Notes under the pieces: model-generated | Database searches by the model: none | What the model was told of the DNA's origin: nothing | Seen by the model: the letters and a program-made list of their open reading frames with translations, nothing else | Assembly: GCA_018260565.1 (NCBI GenBank) | Contig: JAGLAZ010000016.1 | Span: forward strand, 1 to 34,024 | DNA length: 34,024 nt | Reading direction: 5' to 3' | Source: Flavobacteriaceae bacterium | GTDB taxonomy: Bacteria > Bacteroidota > Bacteroidia > Flavobacteriales > Weeksellaceae | Shown: positions 1 through 5,843 of the stretch, piece by piece | Layout: each line of letters begins with the position of its first letter | Numbering within the stretch: the stretch's first letter is position 1 | Made by a program: the position numbers and the translations under genes

Positions 1-125
1 AATTTAATATTATAACTGTATTTTGTGTCCAGAAATTAATTACGCTATTAGGTTTGATAGAATAAAAAGAGTTGATTTTGTCTGTCATTCGGATAAAATG
101 CTATGAAATATACTGACACTGATTA
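1..125. other. Left edge, no gene recognised
   Basis: AT-rich sequence with stops in all frames. A short open stretch reaching a stop near 62 could be the tail of a gene cut by the window edge, but nothing in it is recognisable. This part lies outside the inferred prophage, on the host side. Confidence 0.4.
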
Positions 126-160
126 TTGCTATGGCAGAATTTCATATTTTATTAACTTTG
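126..160 (+). promoter_or_regulatory. Possible Bacteroidota-type promoter
   Basis: TAACTTTG at 153-160 fits the TAnnTTTG -7 box and lies 17 nt before the ATG at 178. A TTG at 126-128 is 24 nt upstream, slightly farther than usual, so the -33 part is weak. Confidence 0.4.
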
Positions 161-177
161 TGTAAATCAATCGCATC

Positions 178-623
178 ATGAATAAACAAACAGCATTTGA
201 AAAATTAAAGGCTATGGCAAATGAGCCACAAGACAGTCTAAAAAAATTCTTGGCAATAGAAATATTAACTCACGATGAGCCACTTGATTTTTCTCTTTGG
301 CAGACTTATTTTAACTTCTATTAGAGATAGAAAAGCAATCTCAAGCAACTACAGATAATATTGCAAAAAAAGACGAACATCTAGAGGAGTTGCAGTTTAA
401 TATAATGGATTTAATTGCGCAATATGAGGAAGATAGAATGGTACGATTAAAGTTGAGTGGAAATACAGATTTCGTGAAGGAAAGAAAACTTGAAAATCTT
501 ACACTTTTTCAGAATAATATTTCTCATGCAAAAATTGATACTAAAAGAGTAAAGGAAGTTTGCTTAAATAATAATGTAGTCATTCCAGCTGAAAATTACT
601 TCCGACCATCTGCAAGACAGTAA
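178..623 (+). pseudogene. Small host gene, apparently broken by a frameshift
   Basis: From the ATG at 178 a 48-residue reading frame (starting MNKQTAFEKLKAM) ends at a TAG at 322-324. A second frame opens after a stop at 312-314 and runs through a Glu/Lys/Gln-rich, probably coiled-coil stretch to a TAA at 621-623 (ending FRPSARQ). The switch point is within about 15 nt and the two halves read like one ~148-residue protein, so one indel in a single gene is the simplest reading. Two adjacent genes, the second starting at TTG 390, remain possible. I recognise no family. It lies outside the inferred left attachment site and has a plausible promoter at 153-160. Confidence 0.45.
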
Positions 624-648
624 CGCATTTTATAAATAAAAACTAAGC

Positions 649-679
649 AAAAAAAATCAGGAACGTTAGCGCCTGATTT
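649..679 (-). terminator. Minus-strand intrinsic terminator
   Basis: A perfect 8-bp stem, AAATCAGG (654-661) with CCTGATTT (672-679), encloses a 10-nt loop. Read on the minus strand it is followed by eight T (complement of 649-656), a good intrinsic terminator. No minus-strand gene now lies just upstream. This suits the terminator of a minus-strand tRNA whose body was displaced by integration (see 718-737). Confidence 0.6.
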
Positions 680-717
680 AGTCCCTAATAATGTTAAATT
701 GCTATTTTACAGCCTTA

Positions 718-737
718 TTTGTAGACCCACAGGGACT
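718..737 (-). other. Candidate left attachment core (tRNA 3'-end-like)
   Basis: Read on the minus strand, the 20-mer is AGTCCCTGTGGGTCTACAAA. This resembles the 3' half of a T-stem plus acceptor end. The T-loop that should precede it is missing, so only a 3' fragment would be present, as expected at the junction of a prophage inserted in a tRNA gene. It sits between a broken host-like gene and the first phage gene, with an orphan minus-strand terminator 39 nt downstream. The matching copy and the intact tRNA would lie beyond the window, so this is an inference. Confidence 0.3.
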
Positions 738-773
738 ATAATAATGTCGCTGTCTGTCGCTATATGTCTATTT

Positions 774-858
774 TTACGGATGTTTAGGAGATTGTTAAAT
801 TTTATTCATGGACCACAATTGCCCACCTCGGAAACTATTACGGACGAATTACGGACGA
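774..858. repeat. TTACGGA repeats near left prophage end
   Basis: TTACGGATG occurs at 774-782 and TTACGGACGA occurs twice at 838-847 and 849-858, exactly 11 bp (one helical turn) apart. A palindromic version lies at 3232-3247. The position beside the putative attachment core suits arm-type sites for an integrase or excisionase, or operators for the neighbouring gene. The 624-876 region holds no gene. Confidence 0.4.
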
Positions 859-876
859 CTTAAAATCGTATAATAC

Positions 877-1104
877 ATGCACGGCATAATCCACATACAC
901 ACTAAAGAGCAATCCGAAGCGGGACATCAATACGTTACCGCAAGTTTCGTGGGGGCTACGGATATTTTCGAGATGTACCCGGAATACCCGGAACTTTTAG
1001 AAAAGTTGGAAATTGGCGAGCAGTATGATGTTACATGGCGGCTGCGTTCTGAAAAAGGCAAAAAAAGAATCCATACCGTGATATGGATTCTTGAGGTTTT
1101 TTAA
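877..1104 (+). CDS. Small beta-rich protein of unknown function
   Basis: A 75-residue protein starting at ATG 877, the first phage-side gene at the left end. It looks like a small beta-barrel: alternating hydrophobic strands, a central acidic loop (YPEYPELLEKLEIGEQ) and a basic stretch near the end. Its second half (EIGEQYDVTWRLRS) resembles that of the 79-residue protein at 2886-3125 (QIGEVKRVTMHLKS), so the two may be distant paralogues flanking the repressor cassette. It converges on the gene ending at 1101 and shares a terminator with it. I cannot assign a family, and no TAnnTTTG box is evident upstream. Confidence 0.6.
   Translation: MHGIIHIHTKEQSEAGHQYVTASFVGATDIFEMYPEYPELLEKLEIGEQYDVTWRLRSEKGKKRIHTVIWILEVF
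1061..1102. terminator. Bidirectional terminator inside gene ends
   Basis: A perfect 11-bp stem, AAGAATCCATA (1065-1075) with TATGGATTCTT (1082-1092), has a 6-nt loop. Six T follow on the plus strand (1097-1102) and a run of A (1061-1066) gives T on the minus strand. The hairpin lies within the last codons of the plus gene and just beyond the stop of the minus gene, so it can end both convergent units. Confidence 0.75.
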
Positions 1105-1907
1105 TCCAACCTCCAAACTCTTCGTGTCAATTCTGTCTCTTTTTTTGAAGTGAAAATCTTAGCCTTTATAAATTTTTTAGCTTCTAAATAGTAAGCATAC
1201 TCTTTATTCGGGACTTCAAATGATTCTCCTACCTCCAAAGCATTTAATAGAATCAACATTTCTCCAACCTTTGATTTTTTAGAGTATTTTATCTTGTCAG
1301 TAACCCCCGCATCTTCTTTTAGATTTCTTTTATTAGTATAGGTAATATGGCATCTTTTATAGATAATTTGCTTCCTTTTTTTATTAGGAATTAATTTTTC
1401 TAAATCATCTAAAGACGCTTCAAAATTATTAGATAACACCTCTATTTCATGAGCGGACCAATAATCAGTTCTTTTTGTCACTCCTAAATCATACGCCATA
1501 GTTCCTATTGAACTAACAGTTCTTCCGAGGTATATCGCAATTTCTTTATTTGTCAAAACACCATAATTTTCCACTAAATATTCAATTTCCTCTTGATCCC
1601 ATAGATTTTCGGCATACGGTATTTTTAATTTATTTCTTTTTAAAGAAATAGCCTGCACAGACCTATTCATCAATTTTGCAAGGTCTTGATTGTTTAGGTG
1701 TTTATTTTTAATTAGCGTCTTAATTTCTTCGGGCGTCCAGCTTTGTATATCCTTTTTTGCGTGTACAATTCCTAATTCCGCACGTTTTATTTTAACAGCT
1801 TGATATGACCTACCTGTTAATTCTGATACTTCTCTATTGCTTAATTCTTCATTCTTAAGAGTAGCAATTTCACTATCCTTCCATGGGTTGCTATACTGAT
1901 TACTCAC
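1101..1907 (-). CDS. Four-repeat Myb/GcrA-like DNA-binding protein
   Basis: 268 residues from a GTG start that overlaps the upstream repressor gene by 8 nt, so probably translationally coupled. Four tandem helix-turn-helix units begin at W9, W57, W103 and W150 (spacing 46-48). Most follow the plan W-x3-E-I-x2-L, then an LT/LM turn, R-S-x2-A-[VI]-x2-K-R and L-G-I. This resembles SANT/Myb-like or GcrA-like recognition helices; the fourth unit is degenerate. The last ~75 residues form a basic alpha/beta tail of unknown fold. Last gene of the repressor cassette. Likely a sequence-specific DNA binder acting with the XRE protein, either as transcription regulator or as a replication/recombination accessory. 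The family match is by motif only. Confidence 0.55.
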   Translation of the reverse strand: MSNQYSNPWKDSEIATLKNEELSNREVSELTGRSYQAVKIKRAELGIVHAKKDIQSWTPEEIKTLIKNKHLNNQDLAKLMNRSVQAISLKRNKLKIPYAENLWDQEEIEYLVENYGVLTNKEIAIYLGRTVSSIGTMAYDLGVTKRTDYWSAHEIEVLSNNFEASLDDLEKLIPNKKRKQIIYKRCHITYTNKRNLKEDAGVTDKIKYSKKSKVGEMLILLNALEVGESFEVPNKEYAYYLEAKKFIKAKIFTSKKETELTRRVWRLD

Positions 1908-2169
1908 GCTTACTTAATTTATCCATTGCTTCGTTAAATATTTCGCTTAAATCTGTTTTGGAATCTTTGTCCTCAAAAAAGAAGTTCACGCCCACCGCCT
2001 TTGCAATGAGCAGGAATTTCTCTAAGGATGGCATGGTGGTTAGGTTGAAGTAAAGGGCGATATTAGTTTGGCTAATACCGCTTTCTTTACTTATCTGATA
2101 ATTTGTGATGCCTTTACGCTCGGCTATGAGCCGGAGCATAGTGACAAATGCTTTGCTCTCAACTTTCAT
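1900..2169 (-). CDS. XRE (Cro/C1-type) HTH repressor
   Basis: 89 residues from ATG 2169; an in-frame TTG at 2178 is a less likely start. Residues ~18-65 form a typical HTH_3 domain: ITNYQISKESGISQTNIALYF contains the turn and the recognition helix, followed by PSLEKFLLIAKAVGV. The short acidic tail has no peptidase domain, so it is not a LexA/CI self-cleaving repressor. It sits in a cassette of four minus-strand genes with a strong promoter at 2769-2799 and inverted repeats around it. This makes it the best candidate for the lysogeny repressor and a possible target of the KilAC antirepressor at 24361-25080. Confidence 0.75.
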   Translation of the reverse strand: MKVESKAFVTMLRLIAERKGITNYQISKESGISQTNIALYFNLTTMPSLEKFLLIAKAVGVNFFFEDKDSKTDLSEIFNEAMDKLSKRE

Positions 2170-2171
2170 TA

Positions 2172-2414
2172 TTAGCAAACCTCGAAATTACCATACTTTT
2201 TATTTCTTCGTAACTTTTCGTTAGCGATTTCTTTGCGGTCTCCAATACCGAAAACATAATGAAGCTGCCCTTTTTCGTGCATGGCTCTTACGACTATTTG
2301 ATCTTCTTCTGAATGCTTAGTAATGCCGTTTACGTGACAAACGCCCGCTGTCTTGTCGTAGTTCTCTAAAGTGAAAAGACTTTCTCCGTTGGTGTAGATA
2401 GTTACTTTTTTCAT
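2172..2414 (-). CDS. Small unknown protein of repressor cassette
   Basis: 80 residues beginning MKKVTIYTNGESLFTLEN, with an N-terminal beta-rich half and a basic C-terminal part (EIANEKLRRNKKYGN). It lies between the 111-residue first gene of the cassette and the XRE gene, all co-directional with short gaps, so it is probably co-transcribed. No family recognised and no signal peptide or membrane segment. Confidence 0.6.
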   Translation of the reverse strand: MKKVTIYTNGESLFTLENYDKTAGVCHVNGITKHSEEDQIVVRAMHEKGQLHYVFGIGDRKEIANEKLRRNKKYGNFEVC

Positions 2415-2430
2415 GACTTTTATATGTTAT

Positions 2431-2766
2431 TTATTTAACGAAAAATTGTTTAGAATATTCTCTCGCAGGCTTAGCACAAGCATACTCTGCCTTCTCAACC
2501 GCTTTATTAAGCTCTCTGATAAAGGCAAATTCGCTTTTTAGTATCTTATTTACCATTACCTTACTTAAGTTCTCAAAGTGTTCAAAAACAACTTTAAAAA
2601 AGAATTTCTTTGAATTGATAATAGGAAATCCAACTCTCTCATTTAGAGCAACCATTTCGTTGAATCTATTTTCAACCATTATCCTATTCTTAGTAAGCAT
2701 ATTTAGTATTAAATCATTCATGGCTTCAAAATTACAGTGAGTTGGTTTGTCTCTCACTTTTGACAT
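2431..2766 (-). CDS. Unknown first gene of repressor cassette
   Basis: An open frame starts at 2853, but a strong promoter (TTTG at 2796-2799, TATCTTTG at 2769-2776) lies inside it. The working start must therefore be ATG 2766 (111 aa), directly after the -7 box and so leaderless, or ATG 2721 (MNDLILNM, 96 aa) with a ~45-nt leader. The protein is mostly helical and basic, with FFFKVVFEHFENLSKVMVNK in the middle and a Lys/Arg-rich end. No recognised domain. As promoter-proximal gene of the immunity unit it may be regulatory, which is inferred from position only. Confidence 0.55.
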   Translation of the reverse strand: MSKVRDKPTHCNFEAMNDLILNMLTKNRIMVENRFNEMVALNERVGFPIINSKKFFFKVVFEHFENLSKVMVNKILKSEFAFIRELNKAVEKAEYACAKPAREYSKQFFVK

Positions 2767-2768
2767 GA

Positions 2769-2799
2769 CAAAGATAGTAATATATTCATCACTAACAAA
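2769..2799 (-). promoter_or_regulatory. Promoter of the repressor cassette
   Basis: On the minus strand: TTTG (complement of 2796-2799), exactly 19 nt, then TATCTTTG (complement of 2769-2776). This is a full match to the Bacteroidota TTTG-N19/21-TAnnTTTG promoter. Two nucleotides separate the -7 box from ATG 2766. TGACATGACA (2761-2770) overlaps the -7 box and may be a repressor half-site pair. Confidence 0.75.
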
Positions 2800-2820
2800 T
2801 ATGTTACCATATAAATATAT

Positions 2821-2881
2821 ATGACATTTGTCATATTCATTAAACCTCAACAATGTTACATTCTACAACAATTAAATTGTT
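2821..2881. promoter_or_regulatory. Inverted repeats between divergent genes (operator candidates)
   Basis: ATGACA-TT-TGTCAT at 2821-2834 is an inverted repeat, and its half-site ATGACA recurs at 2764-2769 on the promoter. AACAATT-A-AATTGTT at 2867-2881 is a second 15-bp palindrome directly before ATG 2886. Both lie between the repressor promoter and the plus-strand gene, where a lysogeny switch would have operators. Which protein binds is unknown. Confidence 0.45.
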
Positions 2882-2885
2882 ATAA

Positions 2886-3125
2886 ATGGTAACTTTTGTT
2901 AGACCTATACTTGTTCATGAAATTTCCGAAGGGTATATAATTGCAACCTTCCCCGAAGAGCGCAATTATAAGCACATGTTTAAAATCCAGGTTACAAATC
3001 CCGAGGATATAAACAAATTTCAAATAGGCGAGGTTAAACGGGTAACCATGCATCTTAAATCTCAAGAGGATTTTTCTGTGCGTCTTGAGATACACAGCCT
3101 TGGGCATCGGTGGTATGGAATATGA
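2886..3125 (+). CDS. Small beta-rich protein divergent from repressor cassette
   Basis: 79 residues, starting MVTFVRPILVHEISEGYIIATF. It probably forms a small beta fold. Its second half (FQIGEVKRVTMHLKS, then a hydrophobic strand) resembles the 75-residue protein at 877-1104. It is the only gene transcribed rightward from the immunity region, in the place of a cro-like gene, but it has no HTH. It ends shortly before a hairpin at 3129-3149. I see no clear TAnnTTTG box upstream. Function unknown. Confidence 0.6.
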   Translation: MVTFVRPILVHEISEGYIIATFPEERNYKHMFKIQVTNPEDINKFQIGEVKRVTMHLKSQEDFSVRLEIHSLGHRWYGI

Positions 3126-3128
3126 AAA

Positions 3129-3149
3129 AAGGCACTGATAATGTGCCTT
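3129..3149 (-). terminator. Intrinsic terminator
   Basis: AAGGCAC (3129-3135) pairs with GTGCCTT (3143-3149) around a 7-nt loop. On the minus strand six T follow, so it can stop late-operon transcripts that pass 3263. On the plus strand the T run is weak but it may still end the 2886-3125 transcript. Confidence 0.6.
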
Positions 3150-3231
3150 AATTGTGTGCGAATGTTCCTTATACGAGTTGAGTTCTTTATTAAAGGGACT
3201 TTAAGAAGGATTTTTGATGTTCCTTATTTAA

Positions 3232-3247
3232 TTACGGATTTCCGTAA
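3232..3247. repeat. TTACGGA-TT-TCCGTAA palindrome
   Basis: A 16-bp inverted repeat with 7-bp arms in the 3126-3262 intergenic stretch. The arm is the same TTACGGA found three times at 774-858, so the motif brackets the whole regulatory region. Possible protein-binding site. Confidence 0.45.
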
Positions 3248-3262
3248 AATAGTATTATGGAT

Positions 3263-3307
3263 TTTTGAATAATACACCACCCGGTTTGAGTGGTGTATTA
3301 TTCAAAA
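3263..3307. terminator. Long perfect hairpin at the late-operon end
   Basis: An 18-bp perfect stem (3263-3280 with 3290-3307) and a 9-nt loop (CCGGTTTGA). The stop codon of the last late gene (3298-3300) is inside the right arm. Neither side has a T run, so it may be a 3'-end stabiliser or processing hairpin, with termination completed at 3129-3149. Confidence 0.65.
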
Positions 3308-3651
3308 TTTTGTATCCACTTTAAACAGTGATCCTTTTCAAATCTTTCAAGTAGGCGTACCAATCTCCACCCCTCTTTAGTAAGGGTTTCGGCCAGTTGG
3401 TTTTTCCCCAATACGCTGCTGATTGTCTCGCCTTGTCGTCCAAATTTATAGCCGAATGCCGTGATAAGCCTTGCGTTCCACATCGCCCTAAATTCAGAAT
3501 TTGCCCAAATATCAATGTTCCGGGCGGTGTTGTAGAAGTACCCAGCGGTATTGCCGTACTTATTCCGCACATACCGCCTGTTAATTACCGTTAAAGGAAT
3601 AATAAGCAAACTCGCAACGCCCAAAAGGGCAAAACTTGTCAAATTTCTCAT
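3298..3651 (-). CDS. Last late gene, membrane-anchored unknown
   Basis: 117 residues. One N-terminal hydrophobic segment (residues ~5-23, FALLGVASLLIIPLTVI), then Arg-rich soluble sequence with aromatic residues. The start overlaps the upstream stop as ATGA (3648-3651), so it is translationally coupled. The soluble part is similar in style to small Bacteroidota prophage proteins of unknown role. Final gene of the tail/lysis transcript. Confidence 0.6.
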   Translation of the reverse strand: MRNLTSFALLGVASLLIIPLTVINRRYVRNKYGNTAGYFYNTARNIDIWANSEFRAMWNARLITAFGYKFGRQGETISSVLGKNQLAETLTKEGWRLVRLLERFEKDHCLKWIQNFE

Positions 3652-4079
3652 GGTGTGGTGCGTATTTCCCAGTCTGTGGAATTTAAATTATAAACTGTCT
3701 TTCCTGGAATAGGATTTCCTGCGTTATCCTTAATAGGATCATTTTGCACATAAATGAGAAATGCGTTTTGGAAAAGCAGTTTTTCCCGCTCAAAATACGT
3801 AATGCTGGCAGGTATTGACTTGCCCAGCATCTGTATTAGTAGATTTATCTTCTCTGATTCTATTAAAACAGATTTAGAATTGATTTGCTGAAGGTAAATA
3901 CCCTCAACATCCTCTCCCTCTGGATTTTTTGTGATAGTCTTTTTCTCTACATAATCTGTAATGAGAGCCTGATACCCATTAGGTACTTGCCGAGGCTCCA
4001 TTTGCATTACTATTCTTCCGTATTTGTTCTCCCGGGCATCGTAATGCACCGCGTCTGATTTCGTTTGTATTTGATACAT
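3648..4079 (-). CDS. Unknown tail-module protein
   Basis: 143 residues, no signal peptide or membrane segment. Mixed alpha/beta with a PEGEDVEGIYLQQINSK turn region and a C-terminal end (NSTDWEIRTTP). It lies in the chain of overlapping genes after the endolysin, between a discoidin-domain protein and a membrane protein. This region in such phages often encodes tail-fibre accessory or chaperone proteins. No family recognised. Confidence 0.55.
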   Translation of the reverse strand: MYQIQTKSDAVHYDARENKYGRIVMQMEPRQVPNGYQALITDYVEKKTITKNPEGEDVEGIYLQQINSKSVLIESEKINLLIQMLGKSIPASITYFEREKLLFQNAFLIYVQNDPIKDNAGNPIPGKTVYNLNSTDWEIRTTP

Positions 4080-4085
4080 AATGAA

Positions 4086-4529
4086 TTAATTTAAATAGTG
4101 CGTTTTACCTTGAGAAGTTTCAACATATGTTCCCGATACAGCGGAATCAAATATTGTAGTCCAATTTTGACCGTCTTCTGAAATTTCGGTTTTACAGTTA
4201 TACTTCCTTCCATCCCCCCAATAATGCCAAACGATAACCTTTTCCGCCAGCTCTATAGCCCCTAAATCTATTATCACAGGTGCCGTTATATCACAATAAT
4301 CATCTGTGTTGGTATTTCCATTATTAACAGAACTTATAGTTCCATAAGGTACTTGTCCATCTGTTTTGACAGGCTTATTTAGCGCTAAATTTTGGTTGCC
4401 GAAAAAAATTTTTATCTCTACAATATGAGAGTAATCATTAGCGTTACTACCATTAATAGTTTCGCGTAAATACCTCATTTTTTTTCCTTTTCTTTCTGTA
4501 TTTAGCGAATCATTCCTCAAAAATATCAT
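4086..4529 (-). CDS. F5/8 type C (discoidin-like) domain protein
   Basis: 147 residues starting at ATG 4529, overlapping the previous stop by ATGA. Residues ~48-147 show the discoidin/F5-8C pattern: NLALNKPV, a DGNTNTDDY-like segment, VIIDLGAIELAEKVIVWHY, then TEISEDGQNWTTIFDS and a final GTYVETSQGK strand. This galactose-binding fold commonly binds glycans. The protein is encoded downstream of the endolysin with other small tail genes, so it is probably a tail-associated adhesin or a decoration that recognises host surface sugars. An alternative start at M18 (4478) is possible. Confidence 0.7.
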   Translation of the reverse strand: MIFLRNDSLNTERKGKKMRYLRETINGSNANDYSHIVEIKIFFGNQNLALNKPVKTDGQVPYGTISSVNNGNTNTDDYCDITAPVIIDLGAIELAEKVIVWHYWGDGRKYNCKTEISEDGQNWTTIFDSAVSGTYVETSQGKTHYLN

Positions 4530-4873
4530 GACAATTCGCCTTTTAAATAAAAATTATCGGTTCCATTCTCCTTTATTAGCGTAGCTGTTTTTCCTGCACC
4601 CAGTACCACTTTCCCTGCATTTAGCTTGAAAGCCGTGTTACTAGTAGCAAAGGTTATATTATCTACATCTGCAATAACGGCTATTTGGAAACCGTCTGGC
4701 AGGCCTGTGGGCACCGTAAGCGTAATGGACGCGGTACTTATTATAGTAGCATTCCTATGTGATTCCCCCAGGACTGTATTACCCGACAGTTTTATTTGCC
4801 GGGAATAGTCCCTATTTTTCATATCCGCACCGATGGCCTGCACCAATGCGGTAAGCCTCTGTGCTAAAGTCAT
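4526..4873 (-). CDS. Small tail/adhesin protein with docking-like N-terminus
   Basis: 115 residues. The first ~19 (MTLAQRLTALVQAIGADMK) closely match the first 19 of the upstream gene product (MTLQQRLQAFAQAVAADIK). The rest is beta-rich and Thr/Ala/Gly-rich, like fibre shaft or head domains (VVLGAGKTATLIKENGTDN). Start and upstream stop overlap as TAATG at 4873, and its stop overlaps the discoidin gene. Likely a minor tail-fibre-type protein; inferred from composition and context. Confidence 0.6.
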   Translation of the reverse strand: MTLAQRLTALVQAIGADMKNRDYSRQIKLSGNTVLGESHRNATIISTASITLTVPTGLPDGFQIAVIADVDNITFATSNTAFKLNAGKVVLGAGKTATLIKENGTDNFYLKGELS

Positions 4874-5364
4874 TACGCTTTCGCAGTGTTATATACAGCT
4901 ACCAAATCTGTGTCTGGATTCCCAAGTTCTACGCTTCCATACGCATCAATATTGGTGCGTGCCTGCTGCTTTTCTGCTGCCGTGCGGTTATCCGCTTGGG
5001 TATAACTTACCCTATTCCCTACGGCAGTGGTTAGAGCGGCAGCACTATTGCCATCAGCGGTTATCCTGTCCTCAATTTCTTTTAAAGTGTCCAAGGCAGA
5101 AGAAGCGCCGCCCAAAATGTCGGATTTTATACCCGCCACCTTTTGGTCTATCTTACTGGATGAATAGGTGCTGGTGGTGCTGGCTGTGGTGTCGTTTATT
5201 ACGGCACTTCCACCAACCGCACTTTTGACCTCGTTAATTGCACCTACGAGGTTGGATTTCTCCGTGGTAGAAAGATTTGCAAGGTTTCCCTGCTTTGCAA
5301 AGAGGGATTTAATGTCTGCGGCAACTGCTTGTGCGAATGCCTGTAGCCTTTGTTGTAAGGTCAT
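4873..5364 (-). CDS. Tail-fibre-like protein
   Basis: 163 residues. The N-terminal helix MTLQQRLQAFAQAVAADIK is shared with the next gene. It is followed by Ser/Thr/Ala-rich segments and a coiled-coil-like stretch (KQGNLANLSTTEKSNLVGAINEVKSAVGG) found in many phage fibre proteins. The tail (AAEKQQARTNIDAYGSVEL) is also typical of fibre C-termini. ATGA overlap with the upstream gene at 5361-5364. Probably a small trimeric fibre or fibre adaptor; no enzymatic motif seen. Confidence 0.6.
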   Translation of the reverse strand: MTLQQRLQAFAQAVAADIKSLFAKQGNLANLSTTEKSNLVGAINEVKSAVGGSAVINDTTASTTSTYSSSKIDQKVAGIKSDILGGASSALDTLKEIEDRITADGNSAAALTTAVGNRVSYTQADNRTAAEKQQARTNIDAYGSVELGNPDTDLVAVYNTAKA

Positions 5365-5843
5365 AATTTTGATATTTGATAATAATTTTCAAGATCGAAG
5401 TCTATATTTTCCTCCCCTCCATAGTGTACTTCGATAATACTATTAGAAAGGCTCACCTGCACCTCCACGCTTTCAGTTTTTACAGAAAAATTCTGTAATT
5501 CTGTAATTTCTGTGCAATTATTACAGCCACACGGCTCCGAAACAATTTTAAATTCATCCCATAAAATAGCCGTCCTATTGCCGTTTATCCGTGCAAAATA
5601 TTCAGCGACATACGAACCATTCGGATAGGCTTTAAAAAGGTTGTAGTCCACAGTCAAGATGTTGCCGTTAAGGCTCAAACCATTGTCTACGCTTAGCCTC
5701 TTCTCAACACCCGAAAAGTTTCGCCGCCTCACTTCCACCTCGAAATCCGAGAACGCCTCCACACCTTCAAAAGTGAGGTTCAAGGGCGTGAAATCGGTTC
5801 CCGAAAGGAAGCATTGGGATATTTTGGTTAGGTTGCAGCTCAT
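5361..5843 (-). CDS. Unknown tail-module protein
   Basis: 160 residues from ATG 5843, chosen because it overlaps the amidase stop as ATGA; an in-frame ATG at 5885 lies within the amidase gene. The predicted structure is mostly beta, with an Ig-like look: alternating strands such as FEVEVRRRNFSG and NGSYVAEYFARING. A CGCNNC cluster near residue 119 could bind metal. It opens the set of small genes after the lysis cassette. Function unknown; a structural or adhesin role is inferred from neighbours. Confidence 0.55.
   Translation of the reverse strand: MSCNLTKISQCFLSGTDFTPLNLTFEGVEAFSDFEVEVRRRNFSGVEKRLSVDNGLSLNGNILTVDYNLFKAYPNGSYVAEYFARINGNRTAILWDEFKIVSEPCGCNNCTEITELQNFSVKTESVEVQVSLSNSIIEVHYGGEENIDFDLENYYQISKL

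Noticed and set aside
1900-2178. LexA/CI-type self-cleaving repressor
   Set aside because: The XRE protein is only 89 residues with no S24 peptidase domain, so RecA-triggered self-cleavage is not supported; an antirepressor route fits better.
2880-3107. 75-residue minus-strand frame opposite the gene at 2886-3125
   Set aside because: It is antisense to a gene with better codon pattern and ends across the divergent promoter region.
4833-5228. 131-residue plus-strand frame with many Cys, Trp and Leu
   Set aside because: Antisense shadow of the tail-fibre-like gene 4873-5364; composition is typical of a shadow frame.
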